Below are positions 1 through 8,469 of a DNA stretch of 64,000 nt, one piece after another. The notes under the pieces are model-generated. The model was not told the DNA's origin. It did not search any database and worked only from the letters and a program-made list of their open reading frames with translations. Positions within the stretch are counted from its first letter, which is position 1, and each line of letters starts with the position of its first letter. Source of the DNA: Candidatus Halocynthiibacter alkanivorans (lineage in GTDB: Bacteria; Pseudomonadota; Alphaproteobacteria; Rhodobacterales; Rhodobacteraceae); the NCBI RefSeq assembly GCF_003333265.1, contig NZ_QOLB01000062.1, forward strand, positions 1 to 64,000, in the 5' to 3' direction. Position numbers and translations under genes: made by a program.

Positions 1-110
1 CACCGCAACATGCGGGAACTCCTCTTCAAATTCCGCCAGCGTCTGCCAGTGCACCGTGGCACTGGCAGACGCTGGCGGAATTTGAAGAGGAGTTCCCGCA
101 TGTTGCGGTG
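1..110. repeat. Perfect 52-bp inverted repeat at the window edge (probable fold-back)
   Basis: Bases 1-52 are the exact reverse complement of 59-110, separated by a 6-base loop at 53-58. Read on the minus strand, 60 to 1 encodes the residues ATVHWQTLAEF and onward, the normal GlxA-family text just before and over the start of the plus-strand copy. The left arm is therefore the same gene read backwards, not new sequence. This is typical of a chimeric fold-back or a contig end closed on itself. A genuine cruciform is possible but less likely, because the repeat starts exactly at base 1. Confidence 0.9.
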
Positions 111-686
111 TCGCGGGACCGGTTTGTGGTTGATGGTGCCCGGGTCACGACGGGCGGTGCGACTTCGGTGATGGCGCTGATGCTGCATCTGATCCGGCGG
201 GAATTTGGCGAAGCGCTGGCGTTTGATGTGTCCAACCTGTTTCTCTATGACGCCGAAAGTGGCCAAAGGGCTGAGCTGCGGGCCGGGCTGCAGGACGGGC
301 TGCAGGACGGGCGGCGGGAGGGCGCGGCAACGGGGCTGCGTGCGCCGCATTTGCAGCTTGCAGTGGAGCGGATGCGCGACACGGTGGAAGACCCGGTTCC
401 GGTCGCAGAAATCGCCCGCGCGTCGGCGGTGTCCCTGCGCACACTGGAGCGGTTGTTTCAGCGCGAGTTGGGACTCAGCCCGGCGCGCTATTACCTGATG
501 ACCCGGCTGAGCGCGGCGCGCAATCTGGCGGAAGAAACCGGGCTGAGCGTGGCTGAGATCGCCGCCCGAACCGGTTTTTCATCGGTTTCCACCCTGTCGC
601 GCGCTTTTAAGGCCCATTTTGCCCATAGCGTGCGGGATCTGCGCGCTGCACGACGGGCTCCGCCGCGCGATGGGGCCCGTCGTTGA
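60..686 (+). CDS. GlxA-family transcriptional regulator (AraC-type HTH), 5' truncated
   Basis: The reading frame opens inside the right arm of the inverted repeat with HWQTLAEFEEEFP and runs to a TGA at 684-686. The first part matches the end of the DJ-1/PfpI amidase-like domain that GlxA/CdhR-type regulators use as a sensor (conserved VTTGGATSVMALML stretch, then FLYD). The last ~100 residues hold two AraC-type helix-turn-helix motifs, the second around ETGLSVAEIAARTGF. An in-frame 12-bp duplication (285-296, 297-308) repeats GLQD in the linker. About 140 N-terminal residues are missing because the window folds back at base 59. It converges with the hydratase gene 32 bp downstream. It probably regulates an amine or carnitine-like catabolic module; the family call is firm, the target is inferred. 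Confidence 0.85.
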   Translation, partial: HWQTLAEFEEEFPHVAVSRDRFVVDGARVTTGGATSVMALMLHLIRREFGEALAFDVSNLFLYDAESGQRAELRAGLQDGLQDGRREGAATGLRAPHLQLAVERMRDTVEDPVPVAEIARASAVSLRTLERLFQRELGLSPARYYLMTRLSAARNLAEETGLSVAEIAARTGFSSVSTLSRAFKAHFAHSVRDLRAARRAPPRDGARR

Positions 687-718
687 AGTGAATTGTCGGC
701 GCAAGTGAACCGGCGGCT

Positions 719-1504
719 TTAGCGGCCCTTCCAGACCGGGTCGCGTTTCTCGGAAAAGGCGCGGGCGCCTTCCAGCTGGTCTTCTGAAGTGTAGAGTTTT
801 TCCACGGTCTCCAGCTGGCTGAGGGTGACTTTGTTCATCGCGTCCTGGAACTTCATGCCCTCGGCTTCGCGCACCACTTCTTTGATGGCGGCAAAGACCA
901 GCGGCGGACCAGATGCCAGTTGCGTGGCCAGATCGCGCGCCGCCTGCATCAGTTTGTCGGCGGGCAGCACCCGGTTGATCAGGCCCCAGCGCGCGGCCTC
1001 CTCGGTGTCGAGCCAGCGGCCGGTGAACAGCATCTCCATTGCGATGTGATAGGGGATGCGTTTGGGCAGTTTGATCGAGGCGGCGTCCGCCACGGTGCCG
1101 GAGCGGATTTCCGGCAGCGCAAATGTGGCGTGTTCCGCGGCCAGGATAATGTCGCCGGAGAGCGCCAGTTCAAGCCCGCCACCACAGCAAATGCCGTTCA
1201 CCGCCATGATCACCGGTTTGTTCAGCCCGCGCAGTTCCTGCAGGCCGCCAAAACCGCCGACCCCATAATCGCCATCCACCGCGTCCCCGTCTGCGGCCGC
1301 TTTCAGATCCCAGCCGGGGCAGAAGAATTTTTCGCCAGACCCGGTGACAATCGCCACCCGCAGCTCGGGATCATCGCGGAAATCGCGAAAGATATCGCCC
1401 ATGATCCGGCTGGTGGCGAGATCGATGGCGTTGGCCTTGCCACGTTGCAGTGTTACTTCCAGAATATGGCCGTCTTTCTCGACTTTGAGCGGGGTGTCAG
1501 TCAT
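719..1504 (-). CDS. caiD: Enoyl-CoA hydratase/isomerase family, crotonobetainyl-CoA hydratase-like
   Basis: 261-residue crotonase-fold protein. The oxyanion-hole glycines are at 108-110 (CCGGGLELAL) and the two acidic positions used by CaiD-type hydratases are present as Glu112 and Glu132 (FALPE). Length and motif order match carnitinyl-CoA dehydratase, which interconverts crotonobetainyl-CoA and carnitinyl-CoA. It is the last gene of a three-gene minus-strand operon and overlaps the CoA ligase by 8 bp. With that ligase and the acyl-CoA dehydrogenase it would form an activation, oxidation and hydration set. The substrate could equally be another trimethylammonium or branched acyl-CoA, so the symbol is tentative. 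Confidence 0.7.
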   Translation of the reverse strand: MTDTPLKVEKDGHILEVTLQRGKANAIDLATSRIMGDIFRDFRDDPELRVAIVTGSGEKFFCPGWDLKAAADGDAVDGDYGVGGFGGLQELRGLNKPVIMAVNGICCGGGLELALSGDIILAAEHATFALPEIRSGTVADAASIKLPKRIPYHIAMEMLFTGRWLDTEEAARWGLINRVLPADKLMQAARDLATQLASGPPLVFAAIKEVVREAEGMKFQDAMNKVTLSQLETVEKLYTSEDQLEGARAFSEKRDPVWKGR

Positions 1505-3554
1505 GTTTTTCTCCGATTTTGATCAGCACGTCGGCTGCAATCGCGCGGTCCGGGCCGCACATTAAAGGGTTGATTTCTGCCTCAGCGAGGCGGCCTTGTG
1601 TCTGGGTTACGTAGGTCTGCAGCGCCATGATTGTGGCGGTGATTGCGTCCATGTCCGCAGCGGGCGCGCCCCGGTAGCCGTGCAGCAGGGCAGACAGTTT
1701 CAGGCTGTTGAGCGCGGCCTGGACCTCTTGTGCACTGGCGGGCACGATCAGGGAGACCGAGTCTGCCAACAGTTCGGTTAGTGTACCGCCGGCGGCGAGC
1801 GTCAAGACGTAGCCATGCGCCGGGTCCAGCACCACGCCCACCAGCAGTTCCGCCAACGTGCCGGTGATCATCTCCTCAATCAGGAAACTGTCGCAGGGCA
1901 TGGAGGCGGCGGCGGCACGTACCGCCGCTGCGGTCGTCAGGTTCAGCGCCACCGCGCCGGCTTCGGTTTTATGGGCAATGCCTTCGCCTTTGAGCACCAC
2001 CGGAAACCCGATCTTTTCCGCGATTTCCCCTGCCGCTGAGGCGCCGGTAACCCGGGCAGATGCGGGCACGTTCACACCATATTTTTGCAGCGCCGCTTTG
2101 CCGTCTGCTTCTGACATTGTTGTGGTGTTCAATACCGGACAGGGCAGCAGTACCGGTTCGGCCAATGGCCTCGTCTGACCGATCCACGCCGCGACAGCAA
2201 TCGCCTCAATCGATTCTGCTATGCCGGACAGGGGCGCAATGCCCATGCCGACAAGCCGCCGCGCCACGGGTTCCGGCATAGTTTCGGGCAGGGAGGCCAG
2301 GATCGCCATCGGCACGCCACGGGCATTTTGTGTGGCCGCAACGGCGTTGATCACCTTGTCCCATTCCCTCGCATTACACCGGTCGGCGCGCGGAAAATCC
2401 AGTACCACGCAGCCAAGCGCCAGCGAGGGGTCCATCATCGCGCTGAAGGTGGCGGTCATCGCGGCCTCGTCGCCCCAGATGTAGGTGTTGTAATCCAGCG
2501 GGTTGGCGAGCGCCACCATCGGTCCCAGTGCAGCGCGCAGGTCGGTTGTTTGCCGCGTATTCAGCGGCGGATAAGTCACGTTGTGGCCGACAACGCTGTC
2601 CGCCATCAGGCTGGCTTCGCCGCCGGAGCAGGACATCGACACGATGCGCGCGGAGGAAAGCGGCCCTGCCACATGCAGCAGTTTCAGCGTTTCCACCAGC
2701 GCGGCAATGGAAGTGACCTGACCGATTCCGAGCCGGCGCAGAAGCGCTGTGGCGCCGGCGTCGCTGCCGGCGAGGCTGGCGGTGTGGGAAATGGTTGCCA
2801 CCTGTGCCTGGCTGGATTTTCCCACCTTCAGTGCCACAATCGGTTTACCCAGGCTGCGCGCGGTGTCTGCAAGCGCTTCAAACGCGCGCAGATCGTCGAT
2901 GCCCTCAATATGGAGCCCAAGTGCGGTGACACGGTCGTCCTGCAACAGCGCGGTGCCGATTTCCGACAGGCCGGTCTGGGCCTGGTTGCCGGCGGTGACC
3001 ACATAGGCAATTGGCAGACCGCGTTGCTGCATTGTCAGGTTGATGGCGATGTTGGAGGACTGGGTGACGATGGCGACACCCGATTGGGTGGTGGTGCCGC
3101 CGTGCTGATCGGGCCACAACAGAGCGCCGTCCAGATAGTTCACAAAGCCGTAGCAATTCGGCCCGATGATCTTCATGTCCCCGGCGGCGTCCAGCAGTTG
3201 ATCCTGCAGCGCTGAAGCGCCAGCGTCTTCCTCTTTTGCCTCGAGAAAACCAGACGCAAAACACACCGCGCCACCGGCACCAATGGCGTTCAGATCGCGC
3301 ACCACCTGAATGGTCGTGTTGCGGTTAACACCGACAAAGGCCGCGTCTGGCGCGCCGGGCAGATCGGCGACGCTGGCAAAGGTTTTGAGCCCGGCGATCT
3401 GGTCTTTTGTCGGGTGCACTGGCCAGATTTCGCCCTGATATCCGATTTCGCGGCATTTATCGATCACGTTCACCCCCCAGGGCCCGCCACCAACCACAGC
3501 GATGGAGCGGGGGCGGAACAGACGCTGCAATCTGTTGGCGCTTTGCATGTCCAC
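1497..3554 (-). CDS. ADP-forming acyl-CoA synthetase (acetate-CoA ligase family)
   Basis: 685 residues in the order CoA-binding Rossmann domain (about 10-130), succinyl-CoA-ligase-like flavodoxin domains (SHTASLAGSD near 255 carries the expected phosphohistidine) and a C-terminal ATP-grasp domain (from about 480). Such fused NDP-forming ligases activate carboxylic acids to CoA thioesters through a phosphoenzyme. The GTG start is favoured because GGGAG lies 8 nt upstream; an ATG two codons later would be too far from it. It lies between the dehydrogenase (3-bp gap) and the hydratase (overlap), so it probably makes the CoA ester used by both, for example a betaine acyl-CoA. The substrate is inferred from context only. 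Confidence 0.8.
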   Translation of the reverse strand: MDMQSANRLQRLFRPRSIAVVGGGPWGVNVIDKCREIGYQGEIWPVHPTKDQIAGLKTFASVADLPGAPDAAFVGVNRNTTIQVVRDLNAIGAGGAVCFASGFLEAKEEDAGASALQDQLLDAAGDMKIIGPNCYGFVNYLDGALLWPDQHGGTTTQSGVAIVTQSSNIAINLTMQQRGLPIAYVVTAGNQAQTGLSEIGTALLQDDRVTALGLHIEGIDDLRAFEALADTARSLGKPIVALKVGKSSQAQVATISHTASLAGSDAGATALLRRLGIGQVTSIAALVETLKLLHVAGPLSSARIVSMSCSGGEASLMADSVVGHNVTYPPLNTRQTTDLRAALGPMVALANPLDYNTYIWGDEAAMTATFSAMMDPSLALGCVVLDFPRADRCNAREWDKVINAVAATQNARGVPMAILASLPETMPEPVARRLVGMGIAPLSGIAESIEAIAVAAWIGQTRPLAEPVLLPCPVLNTTTMSEADGKAALQKYGVNVPASARVTGASAAGEIAEKIGFPVVLKGEGIAHKTEAGAVALNLTTAAAVRAAAASMPCDSFLIEEMITGTLAELLVGVVLDPAHGYVLTLAAGGTLTELLADSVSLIVPASAQEVQAALNSLKLSALLHGYRGAPAADMDAITATIMALQTYVTQTQGRLAEAEINPLMCGPDRAIAADVLIKIGEKHD

Positions 3555-3557
3555 GGA

Positions 3558-4718
3558 TCAGGCTCCCAAAGGCCGCAGCAGGTTGCGGCTGATGATATGA
3601 CGCTGGATTTCCGAGGTGCCGTCCCAGATCCGTTCCACCCGCGCGTCGCGCCAGAAGCGCTCAATGGGGAAATCATCCATCAGCCCCATGCCGCCAAAGA
3701 TCTGCAGGGTGGTGTCGGTGACCCGGCCCAGCATTTCGGTGGCATAAAGTTTGGCGGAGGCGATTTCACGGTTGGCGGGCATGTCATTGTCGAGACGCCA
3801 GGCGGCGGACAGGGTCAACAGGTCGGCGGCGTCAATTTCGGTGATCATATCGGCGATCTGAAAGCTGACGCCCTGAAATTTGCCAATCGGCTGGCCGAAT
3901 TGTTTGCGTTCGGCAGCGTAGTTCAGAGCAAAGTCAAAACAGCGCCGCGCCCGGCCCACAGACATCGCGGCCACGGTCAGACGGGTGGCATAGAGCCAGG
4001 TATTCATCACCGCAAAACCGCCGTCGACTTCACCCAGGATCTGTTCTTTGGGCAGGCGGCAATTGTCGAAATACAGCGTATAGTTTTTGTAACCTTTGTG
4101 GCTGACGGAGTTGTAACCGTCGCGGATTTCAAAGCCGGGTGTGCCCCGGTCTACCAGGAATGTGGTGATGCGTTTTTTCGGACCGCGCGGGGTTTCATCC
4201 ACGCCGGTGGCGACGAATACTATAAAGAAGTCAGCGTGTTCCGCGCCAGAGATAAAGTGTTTGCTTCCGTTAACCACCCAGTCGTCACCGTCCGGTCTGG
4301 CGGTGCATTTCATGCCGCGCACATCAGAGCCCGCGTCGGGTTCAGTCATCGCCAGCGCGTCCATCTTTTCGCCACGCACCGCTGGCAGCAGGTATTTTTC
4401 AACCTGTTCGCCCTCGCACGCCATCAGGATATTCTGCGGCCGGCCAAAGAAGTGATTGAGCGCCATGGAGCCGCGCCCCAACTCGCGTTCCACCAGGGCA
4501 AAATCCAGATGGCTCAGGCCGGCACCGCCGACACTTTCCGGGAAATTGCAGGCGTAAAAGCCCAGATCAATCGCTTTGCGTTTGATGTCGTCGCCGATTT
4601 CCTGCGGCACCTGACCGGTGCGCTCCACCATCGCTTCATGCGGGTAGATTTCATTTTCTACAAAGCTGCGCACGGTCGAGACGATCATCTCTTGTTCTTC
4701 GGTCATCCCAAAATGCAT
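3558..4718 (-). CDS. caiA: Acyl-CoA dehydrogenase, CaiA-like
   Basis: 386-residue flavoprotein with the standard acyl-CoA dehydrogenase architecture. The FAD/substrate motif AMTEPDAGSD is at 123-132 and the C-terminal signature WDGTSEIQRHIISRNLL at 365-381. The start at 4718 is chosen over an upstream ATG at 4733 because GGAGG sits 5 nt before it. At the usual catalytic-base position (YEGT in many family members) there is Asp366 instead of Glu; whether Asp or another residue is the base is unknown. First gene of the operon with the CoA ligase and hydratase, divergent from a GlxA-type regulator. A role in (de)saturating a carnitine-like acyl-CoA is inferred. Confidence 0.75.
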   Translation of the reverse strand: MHFGMTEEQEMIVSTVRSFVENEIYPHEAMVERTGQVPQEIGDDIKRKAIDLGFYACNFPESVGGAGLSHLDFALVERELGRGSMALNHFFGRPQNILMACEGEQVEKYLLPAVRGEKMDALAMTEPDAGSDVRGMKCTARPDGDDWVVNGSKHFISGAEHADFFIVFVATGVDETPRGPKKRITTFLVDRGTPGFEIRDGYNSVSHKGYKNYTLYFDNCRLPKEQILGEVDGGFAVMNTWLYATRLTVAAMSVGRARRCFDFALNYAAERKQFGQPIGKFQGVSFQIADMITEIDAADLLTLSAAWRLDNDMPANREIASAKLYATEMLGRVTDTTLQIFGGMGLMDDFPIERFWRDARVERIWDGTSEIQRHIISRNLLRPLGA

Positions 4719-4771
4719 TGCATCCTCCAACATAGGTGTTGTTTTGAAGAGAGCAGTGCTTGCCTTTGCCT

Positions 4772-4807
4772 ATCATGCGGAATTAGTCTTGCATCATGCG
4801 AAATTGG
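4772..4807. promoter_or_regulatory. Direct repeat, candidate GlxA-regulator operator
   Basis: Two copies of ATCATGCGRAATTRG occur at 4772-4786 and 4793-4807, exactly 21 bp apart (two helical turns), in the divergent region between the acyl-CoA dehydrogenase and the GlxA-type gene. Tandem direct half-sites are typical of AraC-family binding. The second copy overlaps the regulator's start codon, which would suit autorepression. Binding is inferred. Confidence 0.5.
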
Positions 4808-5743
4808 CACTCATTTTCCGAGCAGACAGAAAATATCGGCATTCTCCTGTTTGACCGGTTTTCAAATCATTGCCTCGCCAATGTGGTTGAGCCGCTGCGC
4901 GCGGCCAATGAACTGCTGCGTCGGCCTGCCTATCGCTGGAGCTTCCTTACCATTGAGGGTGGGCTGGTGACTTCGTCCTCCGGGATGCCGGTTTTGCCCG
5001 AAGGCAAACTGTCGGATGCCGATGGCGGCAGCTGTTTGTTTGTGCAGCCAAGTTATGAGTACCGCAGGCACGCGACGCCGCAGACCAGCGCGGCGTTGCG
5101 CGCGGCCAGCCATAAGTTTAAAAGGCTTGCCGGGCTGGACACCGGCAGCTGGCTTTTGGCCCATGCGGGTCTGCTGGACGGGCAGCGCGCGACGATTCAC
5201 TGGGATGTTCTGGTGGAATTCGAGGAAGCGTTTCCAAAGGTCGATGTCAGCTCTGAGCGCTATGTTGTTGAGGCGCGCCACCTGTCCTGTGGCGGCGCGA
5301 TGACCGCGTTTGATATGGTGCTGGAACTGATCGCGCGGCGCCATGGAGAGGCGCTTCGTCTTGAAGTTGCAGCCTTTTTTATGCAGGGCGACAGTGGGCG
5401 TGACCATGATCCGATGCGGCGCAGCACCGGGTCTGACCTGGTGGACCGCGCGGTGGCGCTGATGCGGGTTAATCTTGAAACGCCGGTGAGCATGCCCGAT
5501 CTTGCGCGTCAGACCGGCTGCAGTCAGCGTCAGATGGAGGCGCTGTTCCGCGCCCGGCTGGGGACTTCGCCGAAAGGGGTGTACAAACGGTTGCGGCTGC
5601 TTGCTGCACGGCGCTACGCCGAACAGACCCGGTATTCCATTGCCGAAATCGCTGTGCGCTGTGGTTATGTCAGCGCCAGTTCTATGACGCGCGCGTTTGT
5701 CGAAGAATTCGGCGCGCCGCCGACGGAGTACCGCAAGAACTAA
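4796..5743 (+). CDS. GlxA-family transcriptional regulator (AraC-type HTH)
   Basis: 315 residues: an N-terminal DJ-1/PfpI-like domain (about 13-190, starting IGILLFDRF) and a C-terminal AraC DNA-binding domain (about 215-315, with SMPDLARQTGCSQRQMEALF and YSIAEIAVRCGYVSASSMTRAF). GlxA-type proteins such as CdhR and GbdR control carnitine and glycine-betaine catabolism. It diverges from the acyl-CoA dehydrogenase operon and is the likely activator of that set. No good Shine-Dalgarno precedes the ATG at 4796, and a direct repeat overlaps the start. It is the second protein of this class within 6 kb. Family call is firm, target inferred. Confidence 0.85.
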   Translation: MRNWHSFSEQTENIGILLFDRFSNHCLANVVEPLRAANELLRRPAYRWSFLTIEGGLVTSSSGMPVLPEGKLSDADGGSCLFVQPSYEYRRHATPQTSAALRAASHKFKRLAGLDTGSWLLAHAGLLDGQRATIHWDVLVEFEEAFPKVDVSSERYVVEARHLSCGGAMTAFDMVLELIARRHGEALRLEVAAFFMQGDSGRDHDPMRRSTGSDLVDRAVALMRVNLETPVSMPDLARQTGCSQRQMEALFRARLGTSPKGVYKRLRLLAARRYAEQTRYSIAEIAVRCGYVSASSMTRAFVEEFGAPPTEYRKN

Positions 5744-5783
5744 GGCCTTCACCTGCGGGGGCGGGGGCAGCAAACTGCCAGGG

Positions 5784-7031
5784 TCAGGGGTCATCTTTTG
5801 GCGGCGGGCTGGTTTTCACCCGGGACCGGCGCATCAGCCGGCCAATGATGAATGAGGTGCGCGGAGCATAGATATACCGCGTGCGATTTTCGTGGGTCGG
5901 GCGCGCCCGCATCCGGTTGAGGCCAAAGCCAATCAGCACCAGGTGTCCGGCAGCGATCATTATAAACAGCGCGTCCGGGCCATAGCCTTCGATCAGATTT
6001 GAGGCCAGGAACGGCGCGCCGATGGCGCCAAGCGCATAAAAGAACATCAGCGCGGCAGACAGTTCCACACGTTCATCATTGCTGGCAAAATCATGGGCAT
6101 GGGCAGTGGCGACCGAGTAAATCGGGAAGGTGGTAAAACCAAAAAAGCCGGCATTCAGCATCACCAGAGCTGTGGTGCTGCTGCCAACCAGAATGGTTGT
6201 GCCGCTGCTGAAAATGGCGGCGATCGACAGCCAGATCAAAACCCAGCGCCGGTCGAATTTGTCGGCAAGCCAGCCGGCCGGATATTGGGCCAGCGCCCCG
6301 CCCAGCACAAAGGCGGCGAGAAAATAGGCGATCTGGTTGGTTTCAAGCCCGACCTCCTGGCCATAGACCGGCCCCACCATACGAAAACTGGCCGAGGACA
6401 GTGCCGCCACCACAACACCGGCGGCGGCGAGCGGCGAGCGGGTCACTGCCAGCATCGGGCGCAGGCGCGGTGCAGACGGTGTGATGGGCTGGGTGACCTT
6501 GGTCAGCGTCAGCGGCAGGATCGCAGCACAGCATAACAGGGCCAGAATGTTGTAGGAGACATAGGACGCCGGCTCCAGAACGCTGATCACCATCTGCGCT
6601 GCCAGCGAGGCGCCCATGTCGACAATGCGGTAGGTGCCCATGGCGCGGCCGCGGGATTCATTGGTGACCTTGCCCTGCAGCCAGGATTCAATCACCGTAT
6701 AACAGCCGGCGACAGACAGGCCGGTGGCAATGCGCATCACCGCCCAGGCCCAGGCGTCGATAACCAGGAAATGCGCCAGAAGACCGATGGCTCCGGCGGC
6801 GGTAAAAGCGGCAAACGCGCGGGAATGGCCGACAGAGCCCATCAGGCGCGGTGCCCACCAGCATCCGATAAAGAAGCCAAGGAAATGGGCGGAACCGAGC
6901 AGACCGATCTGTGCGGTGGTGAAATTCAGCGCGATGCCGGAAAGCGCATCCAGCGGGCCAACGCCACCTGAAGACAGCTGCAGCAGGATGACGGACAGGA
7001 ACAGGGCGGAGAACGAGATGATCATGCGCAT
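5784..7031 (-). CDS. MFS transporter, YcaD-like
   Basis: 415-residue inner-membrane protein with about 12 hydrophobic helices. The fold resembles the YcaD branch of the major facilitator superfamily: conserved glycine-rich helix 1, GFFIGCWWAPRLMGSVGHSRAF between helices 2 and 3, and VGHSR/ADKFDRR-type basic loops. Substrate unknown. It ends 40 bp from the convergent GlxA-type gene, so it could carry a betaine-type substrate or its product, but nothing in the sequence fixes direction or cargo. The start is one of two near ATG codons (7031 or 7025). Confidence 0.75.
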   Translation of the reverse strand: MRMIISFSALFLSVILLQLSSGGVGPLDALSGIALNFTTAQIGLLGSAHFLGFFIGCWWAPRLMGSVGHSRAFAAFTAAGAIGLLAHFLVIDAWAWAVMRIATGLSVAGCYTVIESWLQGKVTNESRGRAMGTYRIVDMGASLAAQMVISVLEPASYVSYNILALLCCAAILPLTLTKVTQPITPSAPRLRPMLAVTRSPLAAAGVVVAALSSASFRMVGPVYGQEVGLETNQIAYFLAAFVLGGALAQYPAGWLADKFDRRWVLIWLSIAAIFSSGTTILVGSSTTALVMLNAGFFGFTTFPIYSVATAHAHDFASNDERVELSAALMFFYALGAIGAPFLASNLIEGYGPDALFIMIAAGHLVLIGFGLNRMRARPTHENRTRYIYAPRTSFIIGRLMRRSRVKTSPPPKDDP

Positions 7032-7181
7032 AATAGTGCCTACAATGCCTGGCGGTGAGAGGCTGGCTTGCGGTTACACGACGTTTTGAGGTCGTTTTCG
7101 GGACAGCGGCGTTTTTGTGGCCACAGCCGGTTCGCAGTTGAACTGCGGTGTCCCGGCTGTGATTTTGCGAAGAGCACCAGG

Positions 7182-8123
7182 TCAGTGGTCCGGATAGGTG
7201 ACCGGCGAGCGCCACGCGTCACTGTCATGCATCGCCCAGTACAGGTCTTTGATCCGCTGCGATACCGGCCCCGGAATTCCGGAACCTATGGCATTTCCGT
7301 TCGCCTTGGTGACGGGCATAACACCGCCCGCGGTCGAGGTGATGAACACTTCATCCGCGTTTTCCAGTTCAACCGGGGTAATGCGCCGCGCAGTACATGT
7401 CAGCTGCAGCTGCTGGCACAGGTCAAAAATGGTCTGGCGGGTGATGCCCTGGAGGATGCCGTGGTCCGGTGTGGCGATGGCACCGTCTTTGATGATGAAG
7501 ATGTTGAACCCGGGGCCTTCGGCGATATTGCCCTCGCTGTCGAGCAGAAGTGCCGTTTCCGCGCCGCGCTCATAAGCGTCATAAAGCCCGCGCACCAGAT
7601 CAAGCCAATGGTAGTTCTTGATGGTCGGGTCGACAGAGGGCGGCGGGATGCGGACCACATCTGTAATAGCAATATGCAGGCCGCGTTCCAGTTGTTCCGG
7701 GTTGGCTACAGAGCCGAAGGGGATTGCAAAAGCAATGAACCGGTTGATCGCATTGCGGGGGTCTCTGCTGAAATCGGGTGCGTTGCCACGGGTGCAGATG
7801 AATTCAACATAGGCGTTTTCAAGCCCGGACAGCGCCACGACGTTGTGGAGAATCTCTGCCACCTGCTCTTTGTTGTAGGGGATCGACATGTGCAATTTTT
7901 CCAGCCCCTGGAAAAAACGGTCGATATGGGCATCGAGCCTGAAAAACGCGCCTTTCCAGACATGCACCACGTCATAAGTCGCGTCGGAATGCAGAAAACC
8001 ATAATCCAGCACCGAGATTTTTGCCTCTGACACCGGCAGATACTGGCCATCCGTATAGGCAGTACCCTTGGGGCTGGGGTGCGGGTCGATATAGCGGGGG
8101 GAGAGTTCGGGGAATTTGCGCAT
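7182..8123 (-). CDS. Fold-type IV PLP aminotransferase (D-amino-acid / branched-chain type)
   Basis: 313 residues. The PLP-binding Lys is predicted as Lys169 (TIKNYHWLDLV), with the class-IV signature Glu in the IAEGPGFNIFI stretch near 202. N-terminal YTDGQYLPVSEAKISVLDYGFLHSDATYD and the Arg-containing TRGNAPDF segment fit the D-alanine aminotransferase/BCAT fold. Such enzymes transfer amino groups between D- or branched amino acids and 2-oxo acids; (R)-amine transaminases also belong here, so substrate is open. It stands alone, with 150 bp to the MFS gene and about 350 bp to the GntR regulator. Confidence 0.8.
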   Translation of the reverse strand: MRKFPELSPRYIDPHPSPKGTAYTDGQYLPVSEAKISVLDYGFLHSDATYDVVHVWKGAFFRLDAHIDRFFQGLEKLHMSIPYNKEQVAEILHNVVALSGLENAYVEFICTRGNAPDFSRDPRNAINRFIAFAIPFGSVANPEQLERGLHIAITDVVRIPPPSVDPTIKNYHWLDLVRGLYDAYERGAETALLLDSEGNIAEGPGFNIFIIKDGAIATPDHGILQGITRQTIFDLCQQLQLTCTARRITPVELENADEVFITSTAGGVMPVTKANGNAIGSGIPGPVSQRIKDLYWAMHDSDAWRSPVTYPDH

Positions 8124-8469
8124 GACTCGGGTCCAGTCGCGTGGTCTTGGTGTTTCAGCGGCCAGTGTGTGACTGGCGGTCAGCGGCTTGCCCCGGCAGG
8201 TGCGGGACGGACGGCCACCGATAACGAAACAGGATGCCAGAGCGCCCCGGATGTCAACATTTTAGCGGTGAAGTTTGGACAGAGGTCTGAAACGGAACCG
8301 GGGAAGGGTGTCGACAGATCTGAAATTCAGGCATTGCTGCGCGTTCAAATTGTCCTTTTGCCCTGGTCCCAGGTTGCTGGATTCAGGGTGTGGTCCCGGA
8401 GGCGGGGGCAGCGGTGCTGGTTAATTGGCTGGTATTTTCGCGTCTGGCGTCAACATTCCGAAAGGTGTG
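8124..8469. other. Intergenic, 346 bp, no gene seen
   Basis: No open frame here resembles a protein and no stable hairpin with a T-run is visible. It contains the upstream region of the aminotransferase and the 3' side of the GntR gene. Confidence 0.6.
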
